Position numbers and translations under genes: made by a program
Assembly: GCF_001700315.1 (NCBI RefSeq)
Contig: NZ_MASJ01000041.1
Coordinates: 1-62,806, forward strand
Length of the DNA stretch: 62,806 nt
Reading direction: 5' to 3'
From: Caryophanon tenue
GTDB lineage: Bacteria; Bacillota; Bacilli; Bacillales_A; Planococcaceae
Shown here: positions 38,098 through 47,378 of the stretch, in pieces
Position numbering within the stretch: position 1 is the first letter of the stretch
Layout: the number at the start of each line of letters is the position of its first letter
The notes under the pieces: generated by a model
The model's database searches: none
Seen by the model: only the letters and a program-made list of their open reading frames with translations
What the model was told of the DNA's origin: nothing

Positions 38098-39222
38098 ATG
38101 GAAACAATGCAACAAATCACAAAAAGCACGCTCGTTCATGTTTATGTATGGATTGCTTTTTGTATATTACCGTTCTTTTTTATTTTCCGTTCGCAATTGT
38201 GGACTGAAATTTCAATTGGTATTTCGCTTGTCATGCTCTATTTTCTGTTTTATCAAATGGCAAAGCGTGCCCGACCAGGACTTGTCTACATGTGGATAAG
38301 TTTCGAGATGATATTAAATATTGTCATGACGTTAATGTTTGGCTACGTCTATTTATCGCTTTTCACAGCGTATTATATTGGCAACATTAAACATACGGTA
38401 GGCTTTTACGTTATGTATGGCTTGCATATAGGGTTTACAGTACTCGCCATTGTCCTTGGCTTTTTCATTGATATTGACTTGTTTTTATACCAGTTACCAT
38501 TTGTTGTGTTATCTGTTATTGGGGTCGTGCTCTTACCGTTTACATTGTATAACCGCAATCGCCGCGAAAATTTACAAGGTGAATTAACGACAGCGAAAAA
38601 CAAGATCTCAGAGTTAATTGTCATTGAGGAACGTCAGCGTATTTCACGTGATTTACATGATACATTAGGTCAAAAATTATCAATGATTGGGCTGAAAAGT
38701 GATTTAGCAGCGCGTCTTGTTGAGAAAGACCCTGCTCGTGCGATTGAGGAAATTAAAGAGATTCGTCAAACGGCTAGTATTGCGCTAAAGGAAGTACGTG
38801 AATTAGTCGCAGATATGCGCGCCGTGAAACTCCAAGATGAAGTCGTGCGTATTCGCCAAATGTTATCAGCTGCCGAAATTGAATTAATGTTGGATGCGAA
38901 CTTTGAAGAAAATAAGGCAACACTCTTTGTAGAAAGTGTGCTGAGTATGTGTTTGAAAGAAGCTGTCAACAATATTGTAAAGCATAGTGGCGCGACAATG
39001 TGTCATATCACATATCATGAAACAAATGATGAAATTATTTTACGTGTCCAAGATAACGGGCATGGCTATACAGAAGAAGCTACATTAAAAGGTGGTAGCG
39101 GTCTAAAAGGGATGCGTGAACGTTTAGAATTTATTAACGGCACGGTACAGCTATCACAACAAAACGGTACGATTGTTCATATTCGTGTACCGATTGCGAT
39201 TACTCGACAAAAAAGGAAGTGA
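38098..39222 (+). CDS. desK: thermosensor histidine kinase DesK
   Basis: DesK senses membrane thickness and fluidity and phosphorylates DesR in the cold. The 374-residue protein has about five membrane helices in the first 150 residues, a linker helix, the HisKA_3 motif RISRDLHDTLGQKLSMIGLK with the phospho-accepting His at about 187 (188 in B. subtilis), and an HATPase_c domain (EAVNNIVKHSGA, VQDNGHGYTEE, GGSGLKGMRERL). ATG 38098 follows AAAGAGG. A TATAAT lies at 38065-38070. desR follows directly. Confidence 0.95.
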   Translation: METMQQITKSTLVHVYVWIAFCILPFFFIFRSQLWTEISIGISLVMLYFLFYQMAKRARPGLVYMWISFEMILNIVMTLMFGYVYLSLFTAYYIGNIKHTVGFYVMYGLHIGFTVLAIVLGFFIDIDLFLYQLPFVVLSVIGVVLLPFTLYNRNRRENLQGELTTAKNKISELIVIEERQRISRDLHDTLGQKLSMIGLKSDLAARLVEKDPARAIEEIKEIRQTASIALKEVRELVADMRAVKLQDEVVRIRQMLSAAEIELMLDANFEENKATLFVESVLSMCLKEAVNNIVKHSGATMCHITYHETNDEIILRVQDNGHGYTEEATLKGGSGLKGMRERLEFINGTVQLSQQNGTIVHIRVPIAITRQKRK

Positions 39223-39227
39223 ATGAA

Positions 39228-39839
39228 GTGATTAAAATTGTCATTGCAGAAGACCAAGGGATGCTATTAGGGGCATTGAAGTCACTACTAAGCATGGAAG
39301 AGGATATTGAAATTGTCGGCCTTGCTAAAAATGGAGAAGAAGCGCTACAACTTGTCGAACAGCATCAACCGGATATTTGTATTATGGATATTGAAATGCC
39401 TGTGAAGACAGGGTTAGATGCAGCGGAAATAATTTATGCAGAGAAATATGAGTGTAAGGTAATTATTTTAACGACATTTGCACGACCAGGCTACTTTGAA
39501 CGTGCGCGCAAAGCGGGGGTACGTGGTTATTTATTAAAAGACAGCCCGATTGAAGAGCTAGTCAATTCGATTCGTGTCATTATGGACGGACGACGCATTT
39601 ATGCACCAGAGCTTGTCGATTTTGTATATGAAGATGATAGTGAGAATCCGCTAACTGAGCGTGAGAGCCAAGTGCTAGAGTTGGTGGCTGAGGGAAAGTC
39701 GACAAAGGAAATCGCCGCAGAGCTGTATTTATCAGCTGGTACCGTGCGCAATTATATTTCGACTATTTTAGAAAAGCTAAACGTCGGCAATCGTATTGAA
39801 GCGATAGCTCGTTTTAAAGAAAAAGGTTGGAATAAATAA
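39228..39839 (+). CDS. desR: response regulator DesR
   Basis: DesR is the DNA-binding partner of DesK and activates des. The 203-residue protein has a receiver domain (IVIAEDQGMLLGALKSLL, phosphorylated Asp 54 in CIMDIEMPVKTG, LTTFARPGY, GYLLKDSP) and a C-terminal LuxR-type helix-turn-helix (LTERESQVLELVAEGKSTKE, SAGTVRNYISTILEKL). I prefer GTG 39228, eight bases after AAGGAAG, because it puts the Asp at 54 as in B. subtilis. GTG 39219, overlapping desK, is the alternative. Confidence 0.95.
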   Translation: MIKIVIAEDQGMLLGALKSLLSMEEDIEIVGLAKNGEEALQLVEQHQPDICIMDIEMPVKTGLDAAEIIYAEKYECKVIILTTFARPGYFERARKAGVRGYLLKDSPIEELVNSIRVIMDGRRIYAPELVDFVYEDDSENPLTERESQVLELVAEGKSTKEIAAELYLSAGTVRNYISTILEKLNVGNRIEAIARFKEKGWNK

Positions 39840-39935
39840 AGCAGTAAGGAGGCAAAATCATTGTTCATGATTTTGTCTTCTTTTTTCGTAGTGTCATCGA
39901 AGGGCATTCGCTATACTAGAATAGGAGGTGTACGT

Positions 39936-40484
39936 ATGGAAATTATTGAACAAATTGAACGCAATAAAAAACGTCCGATTATGCTGTTTTCATTATCGGT
40001 CTTAATGACAGCGATGAGTGTCATGTCGATTGTCGTCGGTCTTGGGGCAAGCGAAACATTTAATATTATTGTAGGCGTCATTGGTTTATTTTTCTTTTTA
40101 GGCATGATGTTTATTTTTGCGAAAGATTTTTTATCAACAAAGCCATTTTTACAAGTGACAGAAGAACAAATTACGTATGATGGTAGTACGTTTACATGGG
40201 AAGAAATTCGTGAAGTGAAACTTGCGGATTTTGGCAAAGGGAAGGTTATTTTACTAAACTTACAAAACCCACAAAAGTACTGGGCAACATTATCAAATGT
40301 ACAACGTAAAATTGCTGAAATGAACGCATCAAATGGCGGCCATATTCAAATTAACTTAGCGAAGTCGACAAATGTCGATGTACCAGAATTACTCGAAACG
40401 TTACAACAGACGCATAAAAAAGCAACAGGCTACCGCGAGCAAGTGAGCGGCAAAAAGAAGCGCGTTGTCGCGTCATTTAAATAA
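39936..40484 (+). CDS. hypothetical membrane protein with PH-like domain
   Basis: This 182-residue protein begins with a cytoplasmic stretch (EIIEQIERNKKRP), then two adjacent membrane helices (residues about 17-60) and a soluble beta-rich domain (LQVTEEQITYDGSTFTWEEIREVKLADFGKGKVILL), which resembles the bacterial PH-like/STM3941 group. No catalytic motif is visible. ATG 39936 follows AGGAGGTG, and a TATACT lies at 39912-39917. It may be read together with desR by weak read-through, but it has its own ribosome site and promoter-like box. Confidence 0.72.
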   Translation: MEIIEQIERNKKRPIMLFSLSVLMTAMSVMSIVVGLGASETFNIIVGVIGLFFFLGMMFIFAKDFLSTKPFLQVTEEQITYDGSTFTWEEIREVKLADFGKGKVILLNLQNPQKYWATLSNVQRKIAEMNASNGGHIQINLAKSTNVDVPELLETLQQTHKKATGYREQVSGKKKRVVASFK

Positions 40485-40485
40485 G

Positions 40486-40523
40486 AAAAAGCATTACGCC
40501 AAAGTTGAGCGTAATGCTTTTTT
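40486..40523. terminator. bidirectional terminator
   Basis: AAAAGCATTACGC / GCGTAATGCTTTT with a 9-nt loop, between converging genes. Confidence 0.9.
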
Positions 40524-40530
40524 ATACGAG

Positions 40531-41502
40531 CTATTTCTTTCGTGTAAGGCGACCTAATAAAAAGGCACCCGCTGCCACGGCAAGAACGGTATTCGTCTTT
40601 TTCGTAAACACTTGCTTTGTAACAAGTGAAATATTTTGTGGACGTTCTGCTAGTCGACGCATAAAGTAGCCATACCAATCTTTGCCGAATGGTACATACG
40701 CACAAACACGGTAGCCTTCTGTTACAAGTGCTTGCTGTAAGTCTGTACGGAAACCATAAAGCATTTGGAATTCAAATTGCTCTCGCGGAATATGATGCTC
40801 TTCGACAAAGCGTTTTACGTGCTCAATAATATTATGGTCATGTGTTGCAATGGATGTGAATTGTCCATGTAAGAGATGATATTCAATTAGCTCTAATAGT
40901 TGAATATCAATATCTAGCTTGCGCTGATACGCAACAGACGCGTCTTCTTTGTACGCACCCTTCACAAGACGTAGGCGGAAATCTTTCAAGTCCTCAATAT
41001 CGTCTTTCGCGCGGTGTAAATAAGATTGAATAACCGTACCGACGTTTGGAAAGACTTTATGTAGTTCTTTAACAATATCAAATGTCGCTTGTGCACGGTC
41101 ATAGTTTTCCATATCGACATTGATGAAAATATTGTGTTCGTAAGCAAGCTCTACAATTTCACGTACATTGTCATAGCAAAGGTCAATGTCAATATCTAAG
41201 CCGAGTTGAGAAAGCTTCAGTGAAATATGGGCTTGTAGGTCATGACTTGTAATCGCATGAATCACTTCTAAAATCGCCTCTTTTGCTTGCGTTGCTTCTT
41301 GCTCAGTTGTTACAAACTCACCTAAATGGTCAATTGTCGCCTCAATACCTGAAGCATTTAAGCTTTGAATTGTTGCCACTACTTCTTCTAAATTTGTGCC
41401 AGCAACGACATGTTGTGCGCCTAATTTCAAGCCGTATTGTTGTGCGGCTTTATTCAGCATTGGATTTTCAGAGAACTGCATAAAAACATTGCGTAAAAAC
41501 AT
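40531..41502 (-). CDS. proline dehydrogenase
   Basis: This 323-residue FAD enzyme catalyses the first step of proline degradation, to pyrroline-5-carboxylate. The family signatures are present in order: SLKLSQLGLDID, NVDMENYDR, QSYLHRAKDD, RLRLVKGAYKE, ATHDHNI, QMLYGFR and VPFGKDWYGYFMRRLAERPQN. A hydrophobic C-terminal tail with Lys end (VLAVAAGAFLLGRLTRKK) may tether it to the membrane. GGAGG precedes the ATG. No pyrroline-5-carboxylate dehydrogenase gene is adjacent, so the second step must be encoded elsewhere. Confidence 0.93.
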   Translation of the reverse strand: MFLRNVFMQFSENPMLNKAAQQYGLKLGAQHVVAGTNLEEVVATIQSLNASGIEATIDHLGEFVTTEQEATQAKEAILEVIHAITSHDLQAHISLKLSQLGLDIDIDLCYDNVREIVELAYEHNIFINVDMENYDRAQATFDIVKELHKVFPNVGTVIQSYLHRAKDDIEDLKDFRLRLVKGAYKEDASVAYQRKLDIDIQLLELIEYHLLHGQFTSIATHDHNIIEHVKRFVEEHHIPREQFEFQMLYGFRTDLQQALVTEGYRVCAYVPFGKDWYGYFMRRLAERPQNISLVTKQVFTKKTNTVLAVAAGAFLLGRLTRKK

Positions 41503-41579
41503 TCAACATTCCTCCATCAACGAACGTATTTTTTATTGTTAGTATAGCACCTTTTTACATAAAATATGGCGCGTTGCAC

Positions 41580-42329
41580 TCATGCTTTATAAAGCTGCAT
41601 ATGCTTTGTAAATAATGTTTTGTAGCTTGTGTATCCAAGAATTGTACTCGATACAGCTGCACTTGTTAACAGTGCGAAAATAATGAGGAGTTGAAATTGC
41701 ACAGCTTGAAGCGGGTCTGCACCGCCGATAATTTGACCGCTCATCATACCAGGGAGCTGTACAAGGCCGATTGTTTTTTGACTTTCAATTGTCGGAATCA
41801 TACTCGCTTTAATGGCATCGGTCAATTGTCGATGAATCGCCTGTTTTGGTGTACCGCCAAGCGATAAAATAAGCTCGATTTCATCTTGTCTTGCGTCGAT
41901 TTCAGCTTTAAAACGGTTTAAAAATAAAATAGAGAGCACCATCGCATTTCCAATCATCATACCGCTAATGGGAATAATGTATTGTGCGGTTGCGGGTACG
42001 ATTTGAAAACCTAACAGTACGCCTTGTGTAATGACTTCAACAGCGATAATCGCAAGTGCTAACTTCCACGTAATACCATGAATCCATAAGCCCTTTTTAC
42101 GCGCATTTAGCGTAGCCACAACAATCATTAACGTTACCATCAGCACAATATACACCATGCTTTCTGCCTCAAACACAAACGTTAACACATATCCAATGGC
42201 AAATAGCTGTACGATAGCACGAACGGTCGCAATCGTAATGTCTTTTTCAAGTTGAAGATGTAGTGCTTTCGAAAGTAAGAAAGGAATGAGGACAAATAAT
42301 AATGTTAAACTTAGCCCTATATATGTCAT
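41580..42329 (-). CDS. fetB: FetB-like ABC permease (iron export)
   Basis: This 249-residue integral membrane protein of the UPF0014/FetB family has about seven hydrophobic segments and the conserved VPATAQYIIPISGMMIGNAM and SLGGTPKQAIHRQLTDAIKASMIP stretches, then QLPGMMSGQIIGGADP. FetAB exports iron and protects against oxidative stress in E. coli. The iron role here is by homology only. Its ATG overlaps the stop of the ATPase gene, so the two are coupled. Confidence 0.85.
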   Translation of the reverse strand: MTYIGLSLTLLFVLIPFLLSKALHLQLEKDITIATVRAIVQLFAIGYVLTFVFEAESMVYIVLMVTLMIVVATLNARKKGLWIHGITWKLALAIIAVEVITQGVLLGFQIVPATAQYIIPISGMMIGNAMVLSILFLNRFKAEIDARQDEIELILSLGGTPKQAIHRQLTDAIKASMIPTIESQKTIGLVQLPGMMSGQIIGGADPLQAVQFQLLIIFALLTSAAVSSTILGYTSYKTLFTKHMQLYKA

Positions 42330-43051
42330 CGAATCCCTCCTGCTAAAAACTGTTTCGTTGCGTGTTGCTGTGGATTTTCAAGCAATGAAGAAGGGCCTGC
42401 TTCAATAAGTTGTCCATCTATCATGACCCATGTATCGTGCCCAACATGAAGTGCCTGCTCTAAATTATGTGTAATCCAAATAATTGTCACGCCGTATTTT
42501 GTATTTAGCTGTGTAATGAGCTGTTCAATTTCAAGGCTTGCTGTATGGTCAAGTGCCGATGTAATTTCATCGAGTAATAAAATAGGTGGTGCATTTACAA
42601 GTGTTCGAGCAATCGACACACGTTGTCGTTGTCCCCCTGATAAATCGCGTGCTTGCTGATGCAGTAAAGAAGCGGGCAAGTGTACATCTTCTAAAAAGCG
42701 CAAAGCTTCTTGTTCGGACAAATTATCGTTATGGAGCTTTTTCGGTAAGCATAAATTATCGTAAACAGTCCCGTTAATCATAGGCGCAGCTTGTAGTGCC
42801 ATTCCTACTTTTTGGCGTAATGTAGTTGGTGGAATGGTGGAAATCGACTGCGTACCGATGACAATATCGCCTGCTGTTGCTGTTAAAAGCCCATTACATA
42901 GTTTCAGGAGTGTCGTCTTACCAGCGCCAGAAGGTCCGACTAATGTTGTAATACGCTTTGCGGCGAATGTGCCAGAAATTTTCTGTAAAATAGGGCGGTC
43001 ATTTTTGGTAAAACATACATCTTTAAATGTAATTGTATGTGACACGGACAT
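42326..43051 (-). CDS. fetA: FetA-like ABC ATPase
   Basis: This 241-residue ATP-binding subunit shows Walker A GPSGAGKTTLL near residue 38, signature LSGGQRQRVSIARTL, Walker B ILLLDEITSALD, and the switch His in IWITHNLEQ. It pairs with the permease encoded directly downstream with a four-base overlap. ATG 43051 follows AAAGGAACG on the minus strand. A longer in-frame extension to 43096 has no ribosome site. Confidence 0.86.
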   Translation of the reverse strand: MSVSHTITFKDVCFTKNDRPILQKISGTFAAKRITTLVGPSGAGKTTLLKLCNGLLTATAGDIVIGTQSISTIPPTTLRQKVGMALQAAPMINGTVYDNLCLPKKLHNDNLSEQEALRFLEDVHLPASLLHQQARDLSGGQRQRVSIARTLVNAPPILLLDEITSALDHTASLEIEQLITQLNTKYGVTIIWITHNLEQALHVGHDTWVMIDGQLIEAGPSSLLENPQQHATKQFLAGGIR

Positions 43052-43152
43052 CGTTCCTTTCGTAAACAGTACACTTATTATAATAAAAAAGAGCACGCCC
43101 GAGAAGGTACTCTAGGGCGCTCCCTTTTAGGTCGCTGTTGAATGTCGATGTG

Positions 43153-43638
43153 TTATGTAAGAGAAGTATCCCACTCTTTACAAACATCAACCCATTGAAT
43201 TGCCTGTGCATATGTATAAAGCTCCTCTGGGGTTAGCTCAATAGCTGAGTTGCGACTACCCGCAGCAGGGAACACCGTCGTGAATCGCTGTAAAGAAATA
43301 TCTAAGTAAATGGGCATCGCTGTCGCTAACGCAAAAGGACAAACACCGCCAACCGGATGCCCTGTTTTTTCAACGACTGTTTCGGCATCAAGCATGCGTG
43401 GCTTTACGTTAAATGTCGTTTTAAATTTTTTGTTATCAATTTTTGTGTCCCCAGCCGCTACAATCAATAATGCTTCTTCATCTTGGCCGCGAAACGACAA
43501 TGTTTTTGCAATGCGAGCAGGGATAACTTGTAACACAGCGGCAGCTTGTTCAACGGTTGCGCTACTGCTGTTAAACTGTAAAATATCCTCATCACGTCCA
43601 ACCTCTTTAAAATAACCAACAACTGTTTCGTAAGACAT
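43153..43638 (-). CDS. YbaK/ProX-type aminoacyl-tRNA deacylase
   Basis: This 161-residue protein has the YbaK/prolyl-tRNA editing fold. It includes ATVEQAAAVLQVIPARIAKTLSF, the catalytic-lysine strand region (IVAAGDTKIDNKKFK), and the conserved PVGGVCPFAL plus a FPAAGSRNSAIELTPEELY ending. Family members hydrolyse mischarged tRNA (Cys- or Ala-tRNAPro) in trans. The specificity here is unknown. ATG 43638 follows AAAGGAG. It is a single gene between fetA and amtB. Confidence 0.88.
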   Translation of the reverse strand: MSYETVVGYFKEVGRDEDILQFNSSSATVEQAAAVLQVIPARIAKTLSFRGQDEEALLIVAAGDTKIDNKKFKTTFNVKPRMLDAETVVEKTGHPVGGVCPFALATAMPIYLDISLQRFTTVFPAAGSRNSAIELTPEELYTYAQAIQWVDVCKEWDTSLT

Positions 43639-43683
43639 CGATATCGCTCCTTTTCTTCTAATTGTATCAGAAAATTCTAACAT

Positions 43684-43724
43684 AAAAACAGCGTGTCTGA
43701 GAAGTCATTCTCGGACACGCTGTT
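43684..43724 (-). terminator. terminator of glnK-amtB
   Basis: AACAGCGTGTC-GAGAA pairs with TTCTC-GACACGCTGTT around GTCA. The T-run is on the minus strand, 20 bases beyond the amtB stop. Confidence 0.88.
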
Positions 43725-43745
43725 CGTAACTAATAAGATGTGAGA

Positions 43746-45044
43746 TTATACTTTTCGTAATGTAGACGGTGTCTCAGGTTGTTGACCAAGGCTTGTTAAA
43801 CGCTCTGCGAATGAACCGCTACGTTGAACCCCTTTGAATGAATCTTGGAATTCATATGCGTTTGCACCGTGTTCAACAGTATCTAAGCCTGATAACTCTT
43901 CTTCACGAGAAACACGTAATGGAATGGCAATTTTGATAATGCTTAAGCTTGCGAATACCGCAAATGATGTCCAAGCGATAACTGCAGCAACACCGAGCGC
44001 TTGTATGCCAAGAAGTGAAGCCCCACCGCTATAGAATAAACCGTTTGCTGTATCTAATAAGCCAACTGCTAATGTACCCCAAATACCGCATAAGCCGTGA
44101 ACAGTTACGGCACCTACTGGGTCATCTATTTTTAATTTTGAGTCGATGAAGCGAACCCCTTCAACTAAGATTGGTGCAGCAATTGCACCTGCGATTAAAG
44201 CGCCAATCATGCTTAAGTTTGCAGCACCTGCTGTAATGGATACTAAACCAGCTAACGCACCGTTTAATGTTAATGAACCGTCCATGTAGCCATAGCGGAA
44301 TTTCGTATACATTGCTGTTGCGAATACACCAGCTGAAGCGGCTAAAAATGTATTTGCGATAACGCCAGGAACTGCTGCTGGGTCAGCGGCTAATGTAGAA
44401 GCACCATTGAAACCGAACCAACCTAACCAAAGGATGAATACACCTAACGCACCAAGTGGAATAGAGTGACCTGGAATAACGTTAACACGTTTACCAGCAT
44501 ATTTTCCGATACGTGGGCCAATCATTGTAGCGGCAACGAAAGCACCAACCGCACCTGTTAAGTGAACGACTGTCGAACCTGCAAAGTCAACGAAACCTAA
44601 GCTTGTTAACCAACCATCACCTTGCCATACCCAATGTCCAACTACTGGATAAATGAATAATGTCATAACAACGACGATTGCGATATACGCTGTGATGTTT
44701 GTACGTTCAGCGACAGCACCTGAAATAATAGTGGCACATGTTGCCGCGAACATTGCTTGGAAGACGAAGAATGCAATATCTTCTACACCGTTTAGAGCGA
44801 AACCAGAGAATCCGATAATGCCGTTTACAGAATCACCAAACATGATGGCATAGCCTGCGAAGAAGTAAACGATACCACCAAGTGAAATGGTGATGAAGTT
44901 TTTCATCAAAATATTAATGGCGTTTTTCGAGCGGGTAAATCCTGCTTCAACCATCGCAAATCCTGTATGCATGAAGAATACTAAAAACGCACCGAGCATA
45001 ACCCAAACTAAATTAATTGATAGTTCTAAAGCTTCTACTGTCAT
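43746..45044 (-). CDS. amtB: ammonium transporter AmtB/NrgA
   Basis: This 432-residue channel-type transporter of the Amt/Rh family has about 11 membrane helices. It shows the family start INLVWVMLGAFLVFFMHTGFAMVEAGFTRSKNAINILMKN, DFAGSTVVHLTGAVGAFVA (first channel His region), and VTVHGLCGIWGTLAVGL (second His). The C-terminal tail (SREEELSGLDTVEHGANAYE) is the part that GlnK binds in this family. It lies downstream of glnK in one operon and is expected to be induced during nitrogen limitation. Confidence 0.95.
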   Translation of the reverse strand: MTVEALELSINLVWVMLGAFLVFFMHTGFAMVEAGFTRSKNAINILMKNFITISLGGIVYFFAGYAIMFGDSVNGIIGFSGFALNGVEDIAFFVFQAMFAATCATIISGAVAERTNITAYIAIVVVMTLFIYPVVGHWVWQGDGWLTSLGFVDFAGSTVVHLTGAVGAFVAATMIGPRIGKYAGKRVNVIPGHSIPLGALGVFILWLGWFGFNGASTLAADPAAVPGVIANTFLAASAGVFATAMYTKFRYGYMDGSLTLNGALAGLVSITAGAANLSMIGALIAGAIAAPILVEGVRFIDSKLKIDDPVGAVTVHGLCGIWGTLAVGLLDTANGLFYSGGASLLGIQALGVAAVIAWTSFAVFASLSIIKIAIPLRVSREEELSGLDTVEHGANAYEFQDSFKGVQRSGSFAERLTSLGQQPETPSTLRKV

Positions 45045-45095
45045 AATAATTCCTCCTTCTGCTTATACGTAATGCGGTATATGTTCATTTGTTAT

Positions 45096-45437
45096 TTATT
45101 CGACTGCAATCGCGCCGACTTCTTTCGTACGAATGCGAATGGCTTGTTCTACTGGATAAATGAAAATCTTGCCATCCCCAACTTCACCGGTAGAGGCGTC
45201 ACGTAAAATGACATCGATAATTGGCTGTACTTTGGCGTTATCGACCACCATCTCAAGTTTAAGCTTCGATGAAAATTCCATTTCATACGTGTTGCCGCGG
45301 AAAATACCTGTACGGCCTTCTTGACGACCACACCCAGCAATTTCTGTAATGCTTAAGCCGTCAATTCCTTCAACTGCTAATCCTTCACGAACTTTTGGAA
45401 ACACTTCAGGACGAATAATGGCTTCGATTTTTTTCAT
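45096..45437 (-). CDS. glnK: PII nitrogen regulator GlnK/NrgB
   Basis: This 113-residue PII protein gates the ammonium channel and reports nitrogen status. It has KKIEAIIRPEVFPKVREGL, the T-loop with RTGIFRGNTYEMEF including the conserved Tyr, VVDNAKVQPIIDVIL, and the ATP-site end TGEVGDGKIFIYPVEQAIRIRTKE. ATG 45437 is preferred over GTG 45443. It is the first gene of glnK-amtB, preceded by two perfect TnrA/GlnR boxes. Confidence 0.95.
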   Translation of the reverse strand: MKKIEAIIRPEVFPKVREGLAVEGIDGLSITEIAGCGRQEGRTGIFRGNTYEMEFSSKLKLEMVVDNAKVQPIIDVILRDASTGEVGDGKIFIYPVEQAIRIRTKEVGAIAVE

Positions 45438-45460
45438 ACACAATCACTCTCTTTCGTATG

Positions 45461-45477
45461 TGTTAGGATAGTTAACA
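45461..45477 (-). promoter_or_regulatory. TnrA/GlnR box, downstream copy
   Basis: TGTTA, seven bases, TAACA exactly matches the TGTNA-N7-TNACA consensus. It overlaps the predicted start site and -10 of the glnK promoter. Confidence 0.8.
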
Positions 45478-45505
45478 TGTTAAATTGAATTTTTAAAATA
45501 ATCAA
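45477..45505 (-). promoter_or_regulatory. candidate glnK promoter
   Basis: On the minus strand, TTGATT (45505-45500), a 17-bp spacer and TAACAT (45482-45477). It lies between the two nitrogen-control boxes. Confidence 0.5.
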
Positions 45506-45524
45506 TCTCATTTTTAGATGATTA

Positions 45525-45541
45525 TGTTATAATTTCTGACA
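45525..45541 (-). promoter_or_regulatory. TnrA/GlnR box, upstream copy
   Basis: TGTCA, seven bases, TAACA on the minus strand is a second exact match to TGTNA-N7-TNACA, centred 64 bases from the first and upstream of the promoter, where TnrA would activate. Confidence 0.8.
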
Positions 45542-45895
45542 TGAATGATTGGGGGGTGATGCCGAAACCGTTGGATACCAAGCGTTAATGTTTGTTAAAA
45601 AACATCACATCGCATGAAAAAATGTGAAAAAAAGTAGCTACATATGTGTATCTTCTAACAATGTAGCGTGAAAATGCATGTTTTTCTTTTATAAGAAATG
45701 ATGTAGTCAACCTATACATGCAATGTAAGTAATGAAAACTATCATGAAGTAATTTAATGGCGTTACGTAGCACGACGCAAAATGGATTTACGGACAAAGC
45801 CCCTAAAATCTAGAAAAGCCATGATAACATTCACTGAAATGTGACGAATTAGTGTATAATATGACGTATTATTAAGCGGAAGAAGGAGAATCCTT
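45542..45895. other. intergenic region ahead of pncB
   Basis: No gene recognised. It holds a G-run followed by GTGATGCCGAAACCGTTGGA, an inverted repeat GCTACAT / ATGTAGC (45637-45667), and a TATAAT (45855-45860) that is probably the pncB -10. No known riboswitch was recognised. Confidence 0.4.
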
Positions 45896-47362
45896 ATGAA
45901 AACATCAAAATTTGCAGATGACAGCTTAACGTTACACACTGATTTATATCAAATTAATATGGCGGAATCTTATTGGGCGGACGGTATTCATGACCGAAAG
46001 GCGGTATTTGAGCTTTATTTCCGTAAGCTACCATTTGGTAATGGTTATGCGATTTTTGCAGGGCTAGAGCGCATGCTTGACTATTTACGTGATTTCCAAT
46101 TTAGTGAGAGCGATATTGCTTACTTACGTGAGTTAGGCTACAAGGAAGATTTTTTAAGTTATTTACAAACGGTGCGTTTTACAGGCACAGTTCATTCAAT
46201 GGTAGAAGGTGAGCTTGCATTTGCGAATGAGCCACTGGTGCGTGTCGAAGCCCCTCTTGTCGAAGCACAGCTGATTGAAACAGCAATTTTAAATATCGTG
46301 AATTTCCAAACATTAATCGCGACAAAAGCAAGCCGTATTAAACAAGTGACAGCAGATGAAGTATGTATGGAGTTCGGTTCACGTCGTGCGCAGGAAATGG
46401 ATGCCGCGATTTGGGGTGCACGTGCTGCGATTATCGGTGGTTTCGCGTCAACAAGTAACGTACGTGCAGGTAAATTATTCGGCATCCCTACAGCCGGTAC
46501 ACATGCACATGCATTAGTACAAGCATATAAAAGTGATTATGACGCGTTCCATTCGTATGCGAAGCGTCATAAAGATTGCGTGTTTTTAGTAGATACGTAC
46601 AACACATTGAAATCAGGCGTGCCAACAGCGATTCAAGTTGCAAAGGAGCTTGGCGATAAAATTAACTTTATCGGTATTCGCTTAGATAGCGGTGACATTG
46701 CCTTCTTATCAAAAGAAGCACGTAAAATGTTAGATGAGGCTGGCTTCCCTAATGCCAAAATTATCGTATCGAATGATTTAGATGAATACACAATTTTAAA
46801 TTTAAAGGCGCAAGGTGCTCGCGTTGATATATGGGGCATCGGAACAAAATTAATTACAGCGTACGACCAACCAGCATTAGGTGCTGTGTATAAAATGGTG
46901 AGCATTGAAAATGAGCATGGGAAAATGGAAGATACGATTAAAATTTCAGCAAACGCTGAAAAAGTATCAACACCGGGCTTAAAGAATGTATACCGTATTA
47001 TCGATAAAGAGACGGGTAAATCTGAAGGTGACTATGTTACGATGGCGGATGAAACGCCTCAAAATGAGACACGCATTAAAATGTTCCACCCCGTGCATAC
47101 ATTTGTGTCGAAGTTTGTGACGAACTTTGAAGCGAAAAATCTGCATGTGAAAGTGATTGACAATGGTGAATTTGTTTATGAAAGCCCGTCATTATTTGAG
47201 ATGCAACAATATGCATATAATAATTTAAATGTGTTATGGGATGAATATAAGCGCTCATTAAATCCTGAAGAGTATCCAGTCGACTTAAGCCAAAAGTGTT
47301 GGGATAATAAAATGCGCAATATTGAAGAAGCGCGTCAAATGGTCGAACAGCTAGAACAATAA
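45896..47362 (+). CDS. pncB: nicotinate phosphoribosyltransferase
   Basis: This enzyme joins nicotinate to PRPP, salvaging vitamin B3 into NAD. The 488-residue protein has [37 protein letters not shown], the conserved [31 protein letters not shown] with the catalytic His, and [21 protein letters not shown] precedes the ATG. It is co-transcribed with nadE 16 bases downstream, forming a short nicotinate-to-NAD route (an adenylyltransferase must act between them). Confidence 0.95.
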   Translation: MKTSKFADDSLTLHTDLYQINMAESYWADGIHDRKAVFELYFRKLPFGNGYAIFAGLERMLDYLRDFQFSESDIAYLRELGYKEDFLSYLQTVRFTGTVHSMVEGELAFANEPLVRVEAPLVEAQLIETAILNIVNFQTLIATKASRIKQVTADEVCMEFGSRRAQEMDAAIWGARAAIIGGFASTSNVRAGKLFGIPTAGTHAHALVQAYKSDYDAFHSYAKRHKDCVFLVDTYNTLKSGVPTAIQVAKELGDKINFIGIRLDSGDIAFLSKEARKMLDEAGFPNAKIIVSNDLDEYTILNLKAQGARVDIWGIGTKLITAYDQPALGAVYKMVSIENEHGKMEDTIKISANAEKVSTPGLKNVYRIIDKETGKSEGDYVTMADETPQNETRIKMFHPVHTFVSKFVTNFEAKNLHVKVIDNGEFVYESPSLFEMQQYAYNNLNVLWDEYKRSLNPEEYPVDLSQKCWDNKMRNIEEARQMVEQLEQ

Positions 47363-47378
47363 AGGTGGCGAAATACAG

